Shown one piece after another: positions 1 through 9,440 of a DNA stretch of 32,382 nucleotides. The position numbers and the translations under genes were made by a program. Within the stretch, counting starts at the first letter, position 1. The number at the start of each line of letters is the position of its first letter. Below the pieces are notes generated by a model, which ran no database searches, was not told the origin of the DNA, and saw only the letters and a list, made by a program, of their open reading frames with translations. Where the stretch lies: NCBI GenBank assembly GCA_030824535.1, contig JAVBXO010000209.1, positions 1 to 32,382 on the forward strand, read 5' to 3'. The DNA comes from Azonexus sp. (GTDB lineage Bacteria; Pseudomonadota; Gammaproteobacteria; Burkholderiales; Rhodocyclaceae).

Positions 1-2
1 TG

Positions 3-569
3 TTCGTTGAAAAAGGTTACAGCGCCACCCGACTGGAAGACGTCGCCGCCCGCGCCGAGGTTTCCAAGGGCACGCTCTACCTGTATTACGCCAGCAAGGA
101 AGCGCTGTTCAAAGCAGTAATCCAGGAAGGCATCGTGCCGGTCATCGCCGAAAACGAAGCCATCGTCGCCAACCATCAGGGTTGTAGCTTCGCCTTGCTG
201 GAACGTCTGCTGGACAACTGGTGGAACAAGATCGGCATGACTGACTTTGCCGGCATTCCCAAGCTGATGATCGCCGAGGCGCGCAATTTCCCCGAATTGG
301 CGCAGTTCTACTACGAGCAGGTGATCAGTCGAGGGCGCGCCATGGTTGGTGCGGCCTTGCGGCGTGGCATGGCCAGCGGCGAGTTTCGCGAACTGGAGGT
401 CGAGACGAGTATCGACGTCGTCATCGCGCCCATCCTGATGCTGCTGATCTGGCGTCATTCGCTGAGTTGCTGCCAGTCTGGCGACAACGATCCACAGGCA
501 TATTTGCGTATTCATCTGGACCTCCTGCAGCAAGGTTTGCGCAGGCTGGAAAAGGAGAGTCAGGTATAA
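3..569 (+). CDS. TetR/AcrR family transcriptional regulator, 5'-truncated by window start
   Basis: Reading frame is open from nt 3 (FVEKGYSATRLEDVAARAEVSKGTLYLYYASKEALFKAVI...), a typical TetR N-terminal HTH; continues into the ORF listed at 135-569. Confidence 0.9.
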   Translation, partial: FVEKGYSATRLEDVAARAEVSKGTLYLYYASKEALFKAVIQEGIVPVIAENEAIVANHQGCSFALLERLLDNWWNKIGMTDFAGIPKLMIAEARNFPELAQFYYEQVISRGRAMVGAALRRGMASGEFRELEVETSIDVVIAPILMLLIWRHSLSCCQSGDNDPQAYLRIHLDLLQQGLRRLEKESQV

Positions 570-590
570 TTTTGCTTTGTCGGAATCAAT

Positions 591-610
591 ATATTAGCCT
601 GTGCTAATAT
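591..610. promoter_or_regulatory. Perfect inverted repeat ATATTAGC-ctgt-GCTAATAT, candidate operator
   Basis: 8-bp perfect arms, 4-nt spacer, between the TetR gene and the methyltransferase start at 630. Confidence 0.6.
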
Positions 611-629
611 TAAGCCTGCGGAGACCCCA

Positions 630-1283
630 ATGAATATCGAGCAAGCGCGCTTCAATATGATCGAACAGCAGATCCGGCCCTGGGAGGTTCTGGATCCGGG
701 TGTTCTTGACCTGCTCTTCGTCGTCAAGCGCGAAGACTTCACCCCGCCGGCCTGCCGCAGTCTGGCCTTTGCCGATCTGGAAATCCCGCTGGGCGATGGT
801 CAGGTCATGCTGTCGCCAAAAATGGAAGCCCGGCTGCTCCAGGAAATGAGCCTGAAGAAAACCGACAAGGTTCTCGAAATCGGCACCGGCAGCGGCTATA
901 TGGCTGCGCTGATGGCGGCGCGCGCCGAACACGTCGTCAGCATCGAAATCCGCCCGGAAATCGCTGTCCAGGCCAAGACCAATCTGGCCAACGCCGGCGT
1001 TGCCAATGTCACCGTGCAAACCGCTGACGGTTCTGCCGGCTGGTCGCAGAACGGCCCCTACGACGCCATCGTGATTTCCGGCTCGGTCCCCAGCATTCCT
1101 GCCAGCATCCTCGCCCAACTACGCGTCGGCGGCCGCCTTGCTGTTGTCGTCGGTCAGGCGCCGGTGATGGAAGCACAATTGGTGACGTGCACGGCCGAAG
1201 GTATCTACAACACGGTCATCCTCTTCGAAACGGTCATCCCGCCGCTCGATGGCTTTACCCCCAAGAACAGTTTCTCCTTCTGA
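630..1283 (+). CDS. Protein-L-isoaspartate O-methyltransferase family protein
   Basis: SAM-binding motif VLEIGTGSGYMAALMA and PCMT-like N-terminus (MIEQQIRPWEVLDPGVLDLL). Confidence 0.88.
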   Translation: MNIEQARFNMIEQQIRPWEVLDPGVLDLLFVVKREDFTPPACRSLAFADLEIPLGDGQVMLSPKMEARLLQEMSLKKTDKVLEIGTGSGYMAALMAARAEHVVSIEIRPEIAVQAKTNLANAGVANVTVQTADGSAGWSQNGPYDAIVISGSVPSIPASILAQLRVGGRLAVVVGQAPVMEAQLVTCTAEGIYNTVILFETVIPPLDGFTPKNSFSF

Positions 1284-1606
1284 TGCAGCAGATTCACGTA
1301 CAGCAACTGGCCGAATGGCTTGCCGACTCAGCTCGGCCCCAACCCTTCCTCCTCGATGTACGTGAATCCTGGGAATGCGAGCTTTGTCAGATTGAGGGGT
1401 CGCAGCACATCCCCATGCACCTGGTGCCGATGCGCTGCGACGAACTGGACCCGCAACGGGAAATCGTGGTGATTTGCCACCATGGCGGCCGCAGCATGCA
1501 AGTCGCCATGTTTCTCGAACGCAAGGGTTATGACTCGGTCTTCAACCTGATGGGCGGTGTCGAGGCCTGGGCTTGCGAAATCGAGCCGGGCATGCGCCGC
1601 TATTGA
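1283..1606 (+). CDS. Rhodanese-like domain protein
   Basis: LLDVRESWECELCQIEGSQHIPM and active-site loop CHHGGRSM; ATG at 1283 overlaps the previous stop (TGATG), so the supplied ORF start at 1187 is too long. Confidence 0.9.
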   Translation: MQQIHVQQLAEWLADSARPQPFLLDVRESWECELCQIEGSQHIPMHLVPMRCDELDPQREIVVICHHGGRSMQVAMFLERKGYDSVFNLMGGVEAWACEIEPGMRRY

Positions 1607-1614
1607 GAACGCGC

Positions 1615-2940
1615 ATGAAAAGAATTGCCTGGCTGCTCGCCGCCCCCCTATTCGCTAGCTCGCTGCATGCGGCAGACCTGATGCAGGTCTATCGCGAAGC
1701 GCAGGACAACGATCCCGGTTTTGCCGCTGCCCGCGCCGTGCTTGATGCCGGCCGCGAGAAAGCGCCGCAAGCTCGCGCCGGCCTGCTGCCGACGCTGGCC
1801 GTTTCCGGCAACAGCACCTGGAACGACAACGAACTGGCACTGCACAACGGCACGACTTTCGCCAAGCCGCAGTTCAATTCCAACGGTTACCAGCTGACCC
1901 TGTCCCAGCCCTTGTTCCGCTGGCAGAACTGGGTTGGCTACGATCAGGCAACGCTGCAGGTAGCGCAGTCCGAAGCCAGCTTTGCCCAGGCCCGGCAGGA
2001 CTTGATCCTGCGCGTCGCCCAAGCTTATTTTGACGTGCTCAACGCCCACGAAAGCCTGGCTGCGGTACAGGCCAACCAGCAGGCGATCAGCCAGCAACTC
2101 GAACTGGCAAAAAAGAGTTTTGAAGTCGGCACAGCAACCATCACCGACACCCACGAAGCCCAGGCCCGTTTCGATCTCGCTGTCGCCCAGGCCATCGCCG
2201 CCGAGAGCGACCTCGAGGTCAAGCAGCGCGCACTGCAAGCGATCATCGGCAAGGAAGCCGGTCTGCTGGCGCAATTGCGCAAGGCTGCGGAACTATCCCG
2301 GCCGCAACCGGCAGCCATGGCCGACTGGGTCAGCGCCGCCGAAAAAGACAGTTTGGCCGTGCAAATCCAGCAAGCCGCCGCCGATATCGCCGAGCGCGAA
2401 GTCGACAAGCAGCGCGCCGGTCATTACCCGACTGTCGATCTGGTCGCCAATGTTGGTCACAGCAAGAACTACGCTACGACCGGCAATATGGTCGATACCG
2501 ATTTCAAGAACGCCGGCATCCAGGTCAACATCCCGCTCTTTACCGGTGGCCTGACCGTTTCCCGCCAGCGCGAAGCCAGCGCCAATCGCGCTGCCGCCGT
2601 GTCCACGCTGGAAGCGGCCAAACGCAATGCCGCGCTCGGCGCCCGCCAGTACTACCTCGGCGTTTCTAATGGCCTGGCCCAGGTCAAGGCACTGAAGGCC
2701 GCGCTGGTGTCATCGCAATCGGCGCTGGAATCGAACAAGCTGGGTTATGAAGTCGGCGTGCGCATCAATATCGATGTGCTGAATGCCGAGAATCAGGTCT
2801 ATGTCACTCGCCGCGACCTGGCCAAGGCGACCTTCGATACGCTGATGGCGCAACTGCGCCTGAAAGCCGCCGTCGGCGCCCTCGGCGACGACGACGTCGC
2901 GCAAATCAACGCGCTGCTGGATCCGTCCAGCGCGAAATAA
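1615..2940 (+). CDS. TolC family outer membrane efflux protein
   Basis: Signal peptide MKRIAWLLAAPLFASSLHA followed by TolC-type repeats (DLMQVYREAQDNDPGFAAAR; LSQPLFRWQNW; VNIPLFTGG). Confidence 0.92.
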   Translation: MKRIAWLLAAPLFASSLHAADLMQVYREAQDNDPGFAAARAVLDAGREKAPQARAGLLPTLAVSGNSTWNDNELALHNGTTFAKPQFNSNGYQLTLSQPLFRWQNWVGYDQATLQVAQSEASFAQARQDLILRVAQAYFDVLNAHESLAAVQANQQAISQQLELAKKSFEVGTATITDTHEAQARFDLAVAQAIAAESDLEVKQRALQAIIGKEAGLLAQLRKAAELSRPQPAAMADWVSAAEKDSLAVQIQQAAADIAEREVDKQRAGHYPTVDLVANVGHSKNYATTGNMVDTDFKNAGIQVNIPLFTGGLTVSRQREASANRAAAVSTLEAAKRNAALGARQYYLGVSNGLAQVKALKAALVSSQSALESNKLGYEVGVRINIDVLNAENQVYVTRRDLAKATFDTLMAQLRLKAAVGALGDDDVAQINALLDPSSAK

Positions 2941-4168
2941 GCGCCAGCATCCGCCCTGCCGCACCGCGGTGGGCAGCAGCAAAATCACTGGCCGCGAGTC
3001 GCATCGCGGCCAGTTTGGTTTTACCGGCTAAAAGACCGTCGACCGCAGCAATCAAACTTTGCACATCATCGACCCGCTGCGCCGCCCCGGCAGCGATGGC
3101 ATCTTCGGTCGCCTGCAAAAAATTGAAGGTGTGCAGTCCGACCAGCACCGGACAGCCGCAGGCTGCGGCCTCAATCAGGTTTTGCCCGCCGAGCGGCAGC
3201 AAACTGCCGCCGATGAAGGCCAGATCGGCCAAGGCATAGTAGGCCACCATCTCGCCCATGCTGTCGCCCAGCCAGACTTGTGTATCCGCTTGCGGCGAGG
3301 CGTCGCTACGCAGGACACAGCGCAAGGGCGTGGCGGCCAGCAGCGCCGCGACTTCAGAGAAGCGTTGCGGATGCCGTGGCACGATGACCAGCAAGGCGTC
3401 ATCCTGCTCGATCCGGCGCTGCCAGGCGTCAATGATCAGCGCCTCCTCGCCTTCACGGGTACTCGCCGCCAGCCATACCGGCCGCGCGCCGATGGCCGCG
3501 CGCCATGCGCGCCCGAGCGCCAGCTTTTCCGGCGGCGGGGTGACATCAAATTTCAGATTGCCGCAGACCTCGACCGGCTGCGCGCCCAAGGCCAGCAAAC
3601 GCTCCGCATCGCCGGCTGTCTGCGCAGCAACACCACGCAAGGCAGCAAAAGCCGGTCGAACAAGGGCCGAAAAACGCTGGTAACCACGCGCTGAACGCGC
3701 TGATAGCCGGGCATTGGCCAACATCACCGGAACCCCCCGCCGACGGGCGGTAGCCAGCAGATTGGGCCAGATTTCAGTTTCCATCAGCACGCCAAAGGCT
3801 GGCGAAAAGTGCCGAAAAAAGCGGTCGACCGCAAAAGGGTAGTCGTAAGGCAGATAGGCCTGGATCACCCGCTCGCCATAGACGCTGCGCCCGGCTTCAC
3901 GGCCAGTGGGCGTCATGCCGGTCAGCAGGATGCGATGCGTCGGCCATTGCGTCAGCAAAGCCTCAATCAGCGGCTGGGCGGCGCGGGTTTCGCCGACCGA
4001 AACGGCGTGCACCCAGATCAGCTTTTCCGGCGCCGGCTGCTCATAAATACCGTAACGCTCGCCTATATTCTGCAAATACTCCGGTTGCCGGCGAGCCCGC
4101 CAGGCCAGGCGCAGCCAGATCAGCGGCGTGATGGCAAACAGCAGCAGGGTGTAAAAAAACCGCGCCAT
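2906..4168 (-). CDS. waaA: 3-deoxy-D-manno-octulosonic acid transferase
   Basis: KdtA/WaaA motifs: WVHAVSVGETRAAQPLI, SVYGERVIQAYLPYDYP, ETEIWPNLL, FIGGSLLPLGGQNLIEAAACGCPVL. Confidence 0.93.
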   Translation of the reverse strand: MARFFYTLLLFAITPLIWLRLAWRARRQPEYLQNIGERYGIYEQPAPEKLIWVHAVSVGETRAAQPLIEALLTQWPTHRILLTGMTPTGREAGRSVYGERVIQAYLPYDYPFAVDRFFRHFSPAFGVLMETEIWPNLLATARRRGVPVMLANARLSARSARGYQRFSALVRPAFAALRGVAAQTAGDAERLLALGAQPVEVCGNLKFDVTPPPEKLALGRAWRAAIGARPVWLAASTREGEEALIIDAWQRRIEQDDALLVIVPRHPQRFSEVAALLAATPLRCVLRSDASPQADTQVWLGDSMGEMVAYYALADLAFIGGSLLPLGGQNLIEAAACGCPVLVGLHTFNFLQATEDAIAAGAAQRVDDVQSLIAAVDGLLAGKTKLAAMRLAASDFAAAHRGAAGRMLALISRWTDPAAR

Positions 4169-5121
4169 CAGCCTAGGGCGCCCTGCAATTCGCCCAGCAC
4201 TGCCGCGACCGCAGGAATTTGTCCCTTGCCGCCGAGATTACGCCAGAAACCGACCCCGAGCACGCCAGTCAGCCCCGGATCGGTGGCGGTGTACAAGGCA
4301 ATGGTCGGCACTTTCAGCGCCACCGCCAGGTGCGTCAGGCCAGTATCAACGCCGACACAGGCCTTGGCGCTGGCGAGCAGCGAGGCAAGCGCCGGAATGC
4401 TCAGCGCCGGCGCCGCCACGGCACCGGGAATCGCTGCCCCCAGGCGGGCCGCACGCGCCCGCTCGACAGGATTTCCCGCCGGCAGCACGACGGCGTAGCC
4501 TTGTTCAGCCAGTTCCCTGCCCAATTGCTGCCAATGATCTTCCGGCCACAGCTTGTCATCGCGGCTGGTGGCCGTCAGCAAGACCACATAAGGCCGTTCC
4601 GGCAGCCAGTCAAAATCGGCCGGCGGCGCAGTAATGCCGTAATCAGGCTCGCCAATCAGATCGTAGCCCAGCGCTTCGGCCGCCAGCCGCCGGTTGCGCT
4701 CAACGGCATGCAATTCGCGCGACACCTTGAAATGGCGCTCGTAGAGATAGGCAACTATCGGCTCACGCGCCGAATCACGGTCGTAACCGAGCACCGGCCC
4801 GTTGGCCCAACGCGCGAGCAGCGCGCTTTTCAGCAGCCCCTGGGTGTCGACCACAGCATCGTAGGCGCTATCACCCAGCGCCCGCCGCACGGCGACAATC
4901 TCGCGCCAGGTTGCCGCCTTGAACAGGCTCCGGCGCCAGCGCCGTACCGCCACCGGCACGACATTTTCAACGCCGGGATGCAGACAGGGAATGCTGGCGA
5001 AACTCTCCTCGACGCACCAATCGATGCTCGCACCGGGAAAATGCCGGCGGATGTCGCTGACCACCGGCAAATTGTGGATCACATCGCCGAGCGAGGAAGT
5101 TTTCACGAGCAGTAGACGCAT
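4168..5121 (-). CDS. waaC: Lipopolysaccharide heptosyltransferase I
   Basis: MRLLLVKTSSLGDVIHNLPVVSDI and GT9 features (VGVDTGLTHLAVAL); overlaps waaA start. Confidence 0.92.
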   Translation of the reverse strand: MRLLLVKTSSLGDVIHNLPVVSDIRRHFPGASIDWCVEESFASIPCLHPGVENVVPVAVRRWRRSLFKAATWREIVAVRRALGDSAYDAVVDTQGLLKSALLARWANGPVLGYDRDSAREPIVAYLYERHFKVSRELHAVERNRRLAAEALGYDLIGEPDYGITAPPADFDWLPERPYVVLLTATSRDDKLWPEDHWQQLGRELAEQGYAVVLPAGNPVERARAARLGAAIPGAVAAPALSIPALASLLASAKACVGVDTGLTHLAVALKVPTIALYTATDPGLTGVLGVGFWRNLGGKGQIPAVAAVLGELQGALG

Positions 5122-5160
5122 CGGCAGATAAAATGGGCGCTTTCAAAAGCCCGATTATAA

Positions 5161-5916
5161 ATGTCCGCACCGCGTCAGCCGCTTTCTGTTGCGATCATCA
5201 CCCTCAATGCAGCCGCACAATTGACCGATTGCCTGGCCAGCGCCGCCTTTGCCGACGAAATTGTCGTCGTTGATTCGGGCAGCAGCGACGGCACCGCCGA
5301 ACTGGCCGCAAGCTTTGGCGCACGAGTGATCCAGCAGGACTGGCTGGGTTTCGGGCGGCAAAAGCAATTTGCCGTCGAGGCCGCCAGCCACGACTGGGTG
5401 CTCTGCCTCGATGCCGACGAGCGCGTCAGCCCGGCGCTCCGGGCGAGTATCGAAAATGCCCTCGTAGCGCCGTCGACCGCAGCATTCCGCTTTGCCCGCT
5501 GCAATCGCTTCCTCGGCCGCTATCTGAAGTTCGGCGAAGGCTATCCCGACTGGTCGCTACGCCTGTTCGACCGCCGCCAGGCACACTGGTCGAACGATAC
5601 CGTGCATGAAAAGGTCGTCACCAGTACCGCCGTAGCAACGCTGGCCGGCGATCTGCTGCACGATTCCGCTGAAACTCTGGCCGCCTATCTCAGCAAGCAG
5701 AACCGCTACACCTCGCTGGCCGCCGACATGGCGCTGGCTGCCGGCAAGCGCAGCAGTTTCGCCCGCATCGCCATCAGCCCGCTGGTTCGTTTCATCAAGT
5801 TCTACCTGATCCGCCAGGGCTTCCGCGACGGTCTGCCCGGGCTGATCCATATAGCCATCGGCTGCTTCAACAGCTTTTGCAAATACGCCAAGATCTTGGA
5901 ACGCCAGCAGCGATAA
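5161..5916 (+). CDS. Glycosyltransferase family 2 (LPS core biosynthesis type)
   Basis: GT-A motifs SVAIITLNAAAQLTDCL, VVVDSGSSDGTAEL, LCLDADERVSPAL. Confidence 0.88.
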   Translation: MSAPRQPLSVAIITLNAAAQLTDCLASAAFADEIVVVDSGSSDGTAELAASFGARVIQQDWLGFGRQKQFAVEAASHDWVLCLDADERVSPALRASIENALVAPSTAAFRFARCNRFLGRYLKFGEGYPDWSLRLFDRRQAHWSNDTVHEKVVTSTAVATLAGDLLHDSAETLAAYLSKQNRYTSLAADMALAAGKRSSFARIAISPLVRFIKFYLIRQGFRDGLPGLIHIAIGCFNSFCKYAKILERQQR

Positions 5917-5946
5917 AATACGCGCTTCTCAAGCAGGATTCCCCCC

Positions 5947-6954
5947 GTGAAAATTCTTGTCACCGGCGTTGCCGGCTTCATCGGCTCAGAGACTGCGCTG
6001 CGCCTGCTGGCGCGCGGCGATGAAGTCGTCGGCATCGACAACCTCAACGACTATTACGAAGTTTCGCTCAAGGAAAACCGCCTGGCCCGGCTGAGCGGTG
6101 ACGCGGCTTTCCGCTTCATCAAGCTCGATGTCGCCGACCGCGCCGGCATCGAAAAGCTGTTCGCCGACGAGAAGTTCGACAAGGTCGTCCACCTCGCCGC
6201 CCAGGCCGGCGTGCGTTATTCGCTGCAGAATCCACACGCCTACGTCGACAGCAACCTGGTCGGCTTCGTGAATATCCTCGAAGGCTGCCGCCACCACCAG
6301 ATCCAGCATCTGGTCTATGCCTCCAGCTCAAGCGTCTATGGCGGCAATACCAAAATGCCCTTCTCCGAGCACGACAGCGTCGACCACCCGGTCAGCCTGT
6401 ATGCCGCGACCAAGAAGGCCAACGAGCTGATGGCCCACACCTACAGCCATCTCTACCGCCTGCCGACCACCGGCCTGCGCTTCTTTACCGTCTATGGCCC
6501 GTGGGGCCGCCCGGACATGGCCCTGTTCCTGTTCACCAAAGCCATCCTCGAAGGCCGGCCGATCAATGTCTTCAACCATGGCGACATGCGCCGCGACTTC
6601 ACTTACATCGACGACATCGTTGAAGGCGTCATTCGCGTGCTGGATCGCAATGCTGCGGTGAACCCGGTCTACGACCCAAATTCCGCTGACCCGGCGACGA
6701 GCAACGCGCCTTATCGCGTGTTCAACATCGGCAACCACGATCCGGTGCCGCTGCTCGATTTCATCGCCGCCATCGAAAAAGCCCTGGGGCTGCAGGCTGA
6801 AAAGAAACTGCTGCCGATGCAGGACGGCGACGTGCCGGCGACCTATGCCGATACCGAATTGCTCGACGACTGGGTCGGCTTCGCCCCCGCCACGTCCGTC
6901 GAAGAAGGCGTTTCACGCTTTGTCGCCTGGTATCGCGAGTACTACAGTTGCTAG
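5947..6954 (+). CDS. NAD-dependent epimerase/dehydratase, UDP-glucuronate 4-epimerase-like
   Basis: GTG start; Rossmann motif [55 protein letters not shown]. Confidence 0.9.
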   Translation: MKILVTGVAGFIGSETALRLLARGDEVVGIDNLNDYYEVSLKENRLARLSGDAAFRFIKLDVADRAGIEKLFADEKFDKVVHLAAQAGVRYSLQNPHAYVDSNLVGFVNILEGCRHHQIQHLVYASSSSVYGGNTKMPFSEHDSVDHPVSLYAATKKANELMAHTYSHLYRLPTTGLRFFTVYGPWGRPDMALFLFTKAILEGRPINVFNHGDMRRDFTYIDDIVEGVIRVLDRNAAVNPVYDPNSADPATSNAPYRVFNIGNHDPVPLLDFIAAIEKALGLQAEKKLLPMQDGDVPATYADTELLDDWVGFAPATSVEEGVSRFVAWYREYYSC

Positions 6955-7019
6955 TTGCTAGTTGCAGTCATTAGCAAACCCTTCCGCCAACCTCTAACCA
7001 CTGGAAACTAACAACCATC

Positions 7020-8843
7020 ATGTGTGGCATCGTCGCGGCAGCAGCTCAGTACAATATTGTCCCGGTCCTCATCGAAGGACTGATGCGTCTTGAATACCGG
7101 GGCTACGACTCGGCCGGTCTGGCGATCATCGGCGATGGCCAGATCGAACGCCTCCGTTCGGTCGGCCGCGTCGCCGAACTGGCCGCCGCGGCAGCGACGA
7201 CCACGGCGATCACCGGCATTGCCCACACCCGCTGGGCAACGCACGGCGTACCGTCGGAACGCAATGCCCACCCGCATGTTTCCGGGGCGATTGCCGTCGT
7301 GCATAACGGCATCATCGAGAATTACGAAAGCCTGCGCCGCGAACTGAGCGCCCAGGGCTATGTCTTCACCTCGGATACCGATACCGAGAGCATCGCCCAC
7401 CTTATTGAAGCCACGCTGCAGACCGAACCCGACCTGTTCAATGCTGTCCAGCGGGCCTGTCGCCGCCTGGTGGGGGCGTTCGCCATCGCCGTCATCGACC
7501 GCAGCCAGCCGGGGCGCATCATCGTCGCCCGCGAAGGCTCGCCGCTGCTGCTTGGCCTGTCGGAAAACGGCAATTACGCCGCCTCCGATGCCTCGGCCCT
7601 GCTGCAAGTCACGCGCAACATGGTCTATCTGGAAAATGGCGATATAGCCGAGTTGACCGCAGCAGCGGTCCGTATCGAACGCCTCGACGGCACCCCGGTC
7701 GAGCGTCCGGTGCATGTCTCGCAACTCTCCGCGGCTGCTGTCGAACTGGGCAATTATCAGCACTACATGCAAAAGGAAATCTTCGAGCAGCCGGATGCCC
7801 TGGCCAACACGCTGGAAATCGTCGGTGGCAGCAAGAGCATCCAGCCCGGCATTTTCGGCGCCGAAGCCGCACATCTGCTCGCCGATATCGACCACATCCT
7901 GATCCTCGCCTGCGGCACCAGCGCCCACTCCGGCCTGACCGCCCGCTACTGGCTCGAAGCCCTGGCCGGCATACCCTGCACCGTTGAAGTCGCCAGCGAA
8001 TACCGTTACCGCATCTCGGTGCCGAACCCGCGCCAACTGGTCGTCGCCATTTCGCAATCCGGCGAAACTGCCGACACGCTGGCGGCATTGCGCCACGCCA
8101 AATCGCTGGGCCAGATGAAGACCCTGGCCATCTGCAATGTTCCGGAATCGGCCATCGTCCGTGAATCGGCCCTGCGTTTCATCACCCGCGCCGGCCCGGA
8201 AATCGGCGTTGCCTCAACCAAGGCCTTCACCACCCAGCTCGCCGCACTCTTCCTGCTGACGCTGGTTGTCGCCAAGATCCGCAATCGCCTGAGTGCCGAG
8301 CAGGAAAGCAACTACATCGACCAGTTGCGCCACCTGCCGGTCGCGGTCAACAAGGTGCTGGCGCTGGAAGATGACATTCGCCAATGGGCTCAACGCTTCG
8401 CCGACAAACACCATGCCCTCTTCCTCGGCCGTGGCCGACATTATCCGATTGCCATGGAAGGGGCGCTGAAGCTCAAGGAAATCTCCTACATCCACGCCGA
8501 AGCCTACCCGGCCGGCGAGCTCAAGCATGGCCCGCTGGCGCTGGTCGATGCCAACATGCCGGTAATCTCGGTCGCGCCGCGCGATGACCTGCTGGAAAAG
8601 CTCAAGTCCAACCTGCAGGAAGTCCGCGCCCGAGGTGGCGAGCTGTATGTCTTCGCCGACGGCGACTCGGAAATCCCGGCCTCGGAAGGCGTGCACATCC
8701 TGCGCCTGCCCGAGCACTACGGCGAACTCTCGCCCATCCTGCACGTCGTGCCCCTGCAACTACTGTCCTACCACGTTGCCCTGGTCAAAGGCACCGACGT
8801 CGACAAACCACGCAATTTGGCAAAATCGGTCACCGTCGAATGA
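7020..8843 (+). CDS. glmS: Glutamine-fructose-6-phosphate aminotransferase (isomerizing)
   Basis: Starts [10 protein letters not shown] (catalytic Cys2), SIS domains, C-terminus [11 protein letters not shown]. Classical Tn7 target gene. Confidence 0.97.
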   Translation: MCGIVAAAAQYNIVPVLIEGLMRLEYRGYDSAGLAIIGDGQIERLRSVGRVAELAAAAATTTAITGIAHTRWATHGVPSERNAHPHVSGAIAVVHNGIIENYESLRRELSAQGYVFTSDTDTESIAHLIEATLQTEPDLFNAVQRACRRLVGAFAIAVIDRSQPGRIIVAREGSPLLLGLSENGNYAASDASALLQVTRNMVYLENGDIAELTAAAVRIERLDGTPVERPVHVSQLSAAAVELGNYQHYMQKEIFEQPDALANTLEIVGGSKSIQPGIFGAEAAHLLADIDHILILACGTSAHSGLTARYWLEALAGIPCTVEVASEYRYRISVPNPRQLVVAISQSGETADTLAALRHAKSLGQMKTLAICNVPESAIVRESALRFITRAGPEIGVASTKAFTTQLAALFLLTLVVAKIRNRLSAEQESNYIDQLRHLPVAVNKVLALEDDIRQWAQRFADKHHALFLGRGRHYPIAMEGALKLKEISYIHAEAYPAGELKHGPLALVDANMPVISVAPRDDLLEKLKSNLQEVRARGGELYVFADGDSEIPASEGVHILRLPEHYGELSPILHVVPLQLLSYHVALVKGTDVDKPRNLAKSVTVE

Positions 8844-8877
8844 AAAAAGCCCGGAAAAATGAGTCCTGATGGGAAAT

Positions 8878-8911
8878 AATAAAGTCTGTCGCGCGAGAAT
8901 AAAGTCTGTCG
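8878..8911. repeat. Two direct copies of AATAAAGTCTGTCG (8878-8891, 8898-8911) just downstream of glmS; candidate transposon-end TnsB-binding repeats
   Basis: Exact 14-bp repeat at 20-bp periodicity, about 35 bp after the glmS stop codon. Confidence 0.55.
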
Positions 8912-9084
8912 AACAATAGATATGAGAGGGAGCCCTGCGATAGCCGGGCTTTCATTTTGAATTTCCGTTTTTCGGCCTTTGCTGTCGTTCGCTTGGCTAG
9001 CCATCTAGGTCAGCAATGTCGCGGATACCTGCCCCACTATGAAATCTCGCATTTAGTATTTCGGTGGCAGGGATCACGTAATCC

Positions 9085-9375
9085 TCAGCCCTCGTCCTTG
9101 CCGACGCCGTAGCGGTACTTGCGAAGTGCCAGCCCTTCGTCGGCTCTCCGCTGCTCATGCTCGATCAGGCGTTGCAAGCCCTCGGTGAGCCACTGGGCGA
9201 ACGCTCGGACGCGGTCATCCTCATCGTTCTTCCAACAGGAAATCTCTTGCAGTTTGCGCGCGAACGCCTGGGCCATACCGTACTCGCCAATCACGACGCC
9301 TGTCGTCTCGATCGCGGCCGCGACCTCGTTCCAGATGTGTGAGCGTTGGCAAATGCAATAGCTTATCGGTGCCAT
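9085..9375 (-). CDS. Hypothetical protein
   Basis: ORF 9085-9426; ATG at 9375 (MAPISYCICQRSHIWNEV...) is a plausible start; same strand as, and just downstream of, the STAND gene. Confidence 0.5.
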   Translation of the reverse strand: MAPISYCICQRSHIWNEVAAAIETTGVVIGEYGMAQAFARKLQEISCWKNDEDDRVRAFAQWLTEGLQRLIEHEQRRADEGLALRKYRYGVGKDEG

Positions 9376-9440
9376 CGGAATTGACCCTTGTCTTGAGGAG
9401 TGCGTGAACGTCCTCCCGATTGTCACGCCCTCGGCCTACG

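Noticed and set aside
6946-6965. AGTTGCT heptamer repeat (about 2.9 copies) at the epimerase stop codon, considered as phase-variable
   Set aside because: The stop codon lies within the first copies, so unit gain or loss would not alter the protein meaningfully; likely trivial.
1648-8759. Many long antisense/alternate-frame ORFs in the core region (e.g. 7008-8096 minus, 8214-8759 minus)
   Set aside because: They overlap well-supported genes in GC-rich DNA and have low-complexity shadow composition.
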